This document shows, piece by piece, positions 61,263 through 64,000 of a stretch of 64,000 nucleotides of DNA. The position numbers and the translations under genes are program-made. The stretch is from SW4 sp042466115. Its GTDB lineage: Bacteria > Pseudomonadota > Alphaproteobacteria > Rhodobacterales > Rhodobacteraceae. Positions within the stretch are counted from its first letter, which is position 1, and each line of letters opens with the position of its first letter. Below the pieces are notes generated by a model. That model was not told the origin of the DNA, did not search any database, and worked only from the letters and a program-made list of their open reading frames with translations. The stretch spans positions 62,001 to 126,000 of the forward strand of contig NZ_JAXHBQ010000001.1 in NCBI RefSeq assembly GCF_042466115.1, read 5' to 3'.

Positions 61263-62077
61263 CAAAGGGCGCGCATAGCGTTGCCGGTGTCGCGATCCGC
61301 AAGGGCCGCGAACAGGCGGTGACGCGCGCGCTGCCCGAAGAAGTGCCGGTGGCGCTGGTTTACAATGGCAGCACGCAGGCCGTGATGATGGCCACGCCCG
61401 ACGATCTGCATGATTTCGCCGTGGGCTTTAGCCTGTCCGAGGGGATCATCACCGATCTGGCCCAGATCGAACGGTTTGAAATTGTCCAGCACGGTCAGGG
61501 GCTTGAGGCGCAGATGTGGCTGTCAGATGATCGCGCCGATGCTTTGGCCGCGCGTCGCCGGTTCATGGCGGGGCCGGTGGGCTGCGGGTTGTGCGGCATC
61601 GATTCACTGGATCAGGCGTTGCGCGATGTGCCTGTGGTGTCCAGTAATCTGACCTTGGCGGCCGATGATATTCCCGCCGCCATGGCCGCCCTGCGTGCCG
61701 CCCAGCCCCTGCACGATCAGACACGCGCTGTCCACGCGGCCGGGTTCTATATCGCGGGGCAGGGGATTGTTGTGGCACGCGAGGACGTGGGCCGCCACAA
61801 TGCGCTGGACAAGGTGATTGGCGCGCTGGCCCGTGCAGGTATCAGCGGCGCGGATGGCGCGATTGCGCTGACCAGTCGCGTGTCCGTGGAAATGGTGCAG
61901 AAATGCGCCGTGGCTGGCGCGCCCGTGGTGATTGCGGTGTCTGCACCCACCGCGTTGGCCGTGCGCACCGCGCAAACCGCAGGGATCACCATCGCCGCCC
62001 TTGCCCGTGATGAAGCCTTTGAAATCTTTACCCATTCTGCCCGAATCAAGACCGGAGCCACACCCCATGTCGCCTGA
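61259..62077 (+). CDS. fdhD: Formate dehydrogenase accessory sulfurtransferase FdhD
   Basis: 272 residues, ATGA overlap with fdsA. EVPVALVYNGSTQAVMMATPDDLHDFAVGFSLSEGII is the typical FdhD/NarQ opening. The loop GPVGCGLCGID holds the catalytic Cys pair. Later VVAREDVGRHNALDKVIG and the end motif with SVEMVQKCAVAGAPV follow. It sulfurates the molybdenum cofactor before insertion into FdsA (the homologue is called FdsC in R. capsulatus). Its 3' end overlaps fdsD by 11 bases. Confidence 0.93.
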   Translation: MTKGAHSVAGVAIRKGREQAVTRALPEEVPVALVYNGSTQAVMMATPDDLHDFAVGFSLSEGIITDLAQIERFEIVQHGQGLEAQMWLSDDRADALAARRRFMAGPVGCGLCGIDSLDQALRDVPVVSSNLTLAADDIPAAMAALRAAQPLHDQTRAVHAAGFYIAGQGIVVAREDVGRHNALDKVIGALARAGISGADGAIALTSRVSVEMVQKCAVAGAPVVIAVSAPTALAVRTAQTAGITIAALARDEAFEIFTHSARIKTGATPHVA

Positions 62078-62282
62078 AAAAATGACCATGATGGCCAATC
62101 AAATCGCCAGCTTTTTCGCCACTCAGCCTGATGCGGACAAGGCGGGCCGCGTGGCCGATCACCTGCGCGAATTCTGGGAGCCGCGGATGCTGGACCAGCT
62201 TTATGCCCATCTGGACGCGGGGGGCGTGGGGCTTTCCCCGCTGGCGCTGGACGCTGCGCAAAAACTGCGGGCCACGGCCTAG
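62067..62282 (+). CDS. fdsD: Formate dehydrogenase delta subunit
   Basis: 71 residues from the ATG at 62067, ten bases after GGAG and inside the end of fdhD. It matches the small FdsD family: MMANQIASFFATQP, then HLREFWEPRMLDQLYAHLDAGGVGLSPLALDA. FdsD assists assembly and oxygen stability of the Fds complex. It ends the operon; 91 bases then separate it from the next gene. Confidence 0.92.
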   Translation: MSPEKMTMMANQIASFFATQPDADKAGRVADHLREFWEPRMLDQLYAHLDAGGVGLSPLALDAAQKLRATA

Positions 62283-62373
62283 ACCGGGTTGAAACCCGCG
62301 TTGCGACCCCGTCACGCCTTGTAAGCAGCCCGCGCGCGCCCTACCGTTCGCCGAACGCTGACACGAGGCCAGA

Positions 62374-63309
62374 TTGCTCCGACCCCTGCTCAAAACCGCC
62401 GCGCGGCGCTATATGGACGTGACCCTGCGGGTAGGCGCGCGCAACGTGCGTATTCTTGAACGCCCCGGCGCGTGGATGGAGGCGCAGGCGCTGGCCACGC
62501 TTAGCGCCGATCTACGGCGAGTGGCGGGGCGAACACTGAAGGGGGCGCTGACCTACGGTGTGTTTTCCGGCGATGCCGACGTCATGAAAGATGTCATTAT
62601 TACAGTCGTTTACGGTCCGGACGGCACGCCGATTGCCTTTAACGCCCTTGCCATCATGCAGGTCCAGACCCGTCCGCGCGCCCGCGAAGTGCTGCACCTT
62701 GGCCTTGTGATGATCGACCCGGACGCGCGCCAGGAAGGGCTGGGCTGGGTGCTTTATGGCCTCACCTGTTTTCTGATCTTTCTGCGCAACCAGATGCGCC
62801 CGCTCTGGGTTTCCAACGTCACGCAGGTGCCTGCGGTGGTAGGCATGGTCAGCACCGTCTTTTCCGATGTCTGGCCGCGCCCTGATGGCGGGCGTTGCCC
62901 CTTGCAACATCTGCTGCTGGCCCGCGCGATCATGGCCGCGCATCGCCCCGTCTTTGGCGTGGGCGAGGAGGCGGCATTTGATGAATCCCGCTTTGTGATC
63001 GAACGCGCCTACACGGGCGGTTCCGATGACCTGCAAAAGACATGGGACACAGCCCCCAAACACCGCGATGACAGGTTCAATACCTTTTGCGCCGACCAGC
63101 TGGACTACACGCGCGGCGATGATGTGCTGCAATTGGGCCGGATGGACACAAGCGCCATGCGCCGCTTTCTGGCGCGCGAAGTGCCCCGCGCTGCGCGGTT
63201 CCGCCTGCTGGGTGCGGGTGCGCTTGTCGCCTTGCAACGCCTTGTTTTGCCATTGATTTATTGGTCCGACAGTCGGCAGGATTACGGTATCTTGCGGGGC
63301 CGGTCATGA
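62374..63309 (+). CDS. GNAT-like protein of unknown function
   Basis: The TTG at 62374 has GAGG five bases before it, and no ATG fits as well. The 311-residue product contains the core of an acetyltransferase fold: VLHLGLVMIDPDARQEGLGWVLYGLTCFLIF, in which the acceptor strand is followed by a (R/Q)xxGxG-type pyrophosphate loop. RPLWVSNVTQVPAVVGMV is the usual next strand. The C-terminus has a hydrophobic patch (LLGAGALVALQRLVLPLIYW). The substrate is unknown. It overlaps the next gene (ATGA). Confidence 0.5.
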   Translation: MLRPLLKTAARRYMDVTLRVGARNVRILERPGAWMEAQALATLSADLRRVAGRTLKGALTYGVFSGDADVMKDVIITVVYGPDGTPIAFNALAIMQVQTRPRAREVLHLGLVMIDPDARQEGLGWVLYGLTCFLIFLRNQMRPLWVSNVTQVPAVVGMVSTVFSDVWPRPDGGRCPLQHLLLARAIMAAHRPVFGVGEEAAFDESRFVIERAYTGGSDDLQKTWDTAPKHRDDRFNTFCADQLDYTRGDDVLQLGRMDTSAMRRFLAREVPRAARFRLLGAGALVALQRLVLPLIYWSDSRQDYGILRGRS

Positions 63310-64000
63310 CCCCGGCCGCCCCCATGATCGGGCAGGTCTATCTGTCGCTTGCAGCCCTTGGCGGGATCGCCTTGCTTTATAATGTGCTGCGCGCCCGCGC
63401 GCCCTTTGATCCGTTGAACCGCCGGTTCCTGTTCGTGCTGCGGGTCTTGATGCTGATCTTTGCGGGCCGCGCCCTGATCATCCTGACGGGCATCGACGCA
63501 TTCCGCTTTTTCGTGCTTTTGGGGGCCGCATTGGTGCCCCTTGCGGTGCTGCTGTTGACCGAAGGATTGCTGCGCCGCCATGCCCCGCCATGGGCCAAAC
63601 TGATCATCGGCGTGGGCACGGCGCTGTTTGCCGTGCTGGCCTTTTGGGTGGGCGACAACATTGATCCGGCCCGCCTTGCGGGCCTGCTGGTGTTTCAACT
63701 GATCGGGTTTGCCATCGGCGGCTGGCTGGTGTTGACCCGTGATCGCACAACCCTGAACGCGCCGGAAAACCGCGCCGTTGACCGGCTGGCGCTGTCGCTT
63801 TTGTTGCTGGTGCCATTGGGGGCCACGGATTTTCTGATAGATTATCTGGGGCAACCGGCACAGGTCTCGCCCCTTGCGGTGCTGTTTCTGTGCTGGCTGG
63901 CGATCAGCCTTGCGCGCGCGCAAACCGGCCACGGCGCGCCATTGCTGGGCTTTGGTGCGGCATTGCTGGGCGCGGGCTGCGCGGCGGTCGCCATCGCCTT
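63306..64000 (+). CDS. Multi-span membrane protein (C-terminus beyond window)
   Basis: Starts with ATGA overlap at 63306 and stays open to the edge (231 residues). Repeated hydrophobic spans: IGQVYLSLAALGGIALLYNV, FVLRVLMLIFAGRALIIL, FFVLLGAALVPLAVLLL, LIIGVGTALFAVLAFWV, LLVFQLIGFAIGGWLVL, LALSLLLLVPLGATDFLI and more. No family is recognised. It is likely co-expressed with the GNAT-like gene upstream. Confidence 0.6.
   Translation, partial: MTPAAPMIGQVYLSLAALGGIALLYNVLRARAPFDPLNRRFLFVLRVLMLIFAGRALIILTGIDAFRFFVLLGAALVPLAVLLLTEGLLRRHAPPWAKLIIGVGTALFAVLAFWVGDNIDPARLAGLLVFQLIGFAIGGWLVLTRDRTTLNAPENRAVDRLALSLLLLVPLGATDFLIDYLGQPAQVSPLAVLFLCWLAISLARAQTGHGAPLLGFGAALLGAGCAAVAIA

Overview
The window looks like a chromosomal segment of a marine alphaproteobacterium of the Rhodobacteraceae (Roseobacter group). 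The basis is high G+C with strong third-position bias, several TRAP and ABC uptake systems, a sulfopropanediol (DHPS) pathway, an Fds-type NAD-linked formate dehydrogenase and many overlapping ATGA/TGATG gene junctions. No taxonomic search was possible, so this is inference.

Region 1 (1-7235) is a visibly more AT-rich integrated element that continues off the left edge. A tyrosine integrase, an unknown small protein, an AlpA-like HTH protein, a primase-polymerase, an SF3 helicase/primase and a second HTH protein all read leftward. Two unrelated sulfotransferase genes and two tiny rightward genes follow as cargo. The right border is a 45-nt 3' fragment of tRNA-Thr(TGT) at 7191-7235. No virion genes are visible, so the layout fits a phage satellite or small integrative island.

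Region 2 (7410-18513) holds a GH38 alpha-mannosidase, an oligopeptide-type ABC importer (two permeases, a fused double ATPase, a binding protein), an MBL-fold hydrolase and a PhyH-type dioxygenase, with a divergent AraC regulator. It looks like import and trimming of a mannosyl compound.

Region 3 (18681-28868) is a LacI-controlled DHPS cluster: a small membrane protein, a TRAP transporter (hpsKLM), hpsN, hpsO, hpsP, a universal stress protein, sulfopyruvate decarboxylase comDE and a frameshifted FMN-dependent 2-hydroxyacid dehydrogenase. Together they would take DHPS through sulfolactate and sulfopyruvate to sulfoacetaldehyde; no xsc is in the window.

Region 4 (29027-38284, leftward) encodes a 2-oxoacid dehydrogenase complex: E1 alpha, E1 beta, a lipoyl carrier E2-like protein with no visible catalytic motif, a separate catalytic E2 without a lipoyl domain, and E3. 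An aldehyde dehydrogenase, an M24-fold hydrolase and an SDR lie with it. Region 5 (38303-47354) has an unusual HTH plus ABC-binding-protein fusion regulator divergent from a ribose-type ABC operon (one permease frameshifted) with an SDR, a GarR-like dehydrogenase and a ThuA protein.

Region 6 (47380-55363) starts with the wreck of an adenine methylase gene. It continues with a sulfotransferase and a tightly overlapping operon of a PqqD-like protein, an HprK-like kinase, two GT2 glycosyltransferases, an NTP_transf_5 protein, a GDP-mannose 3,5-epimerase-like enzyme and a glycosyltransferase-like protein. Region 7 (55421-62282) is a LysR regulator and fdsGBA-fdhD-fdsD. The window ends in a GNAT-like protein and a membrane protein cut by the right edge.
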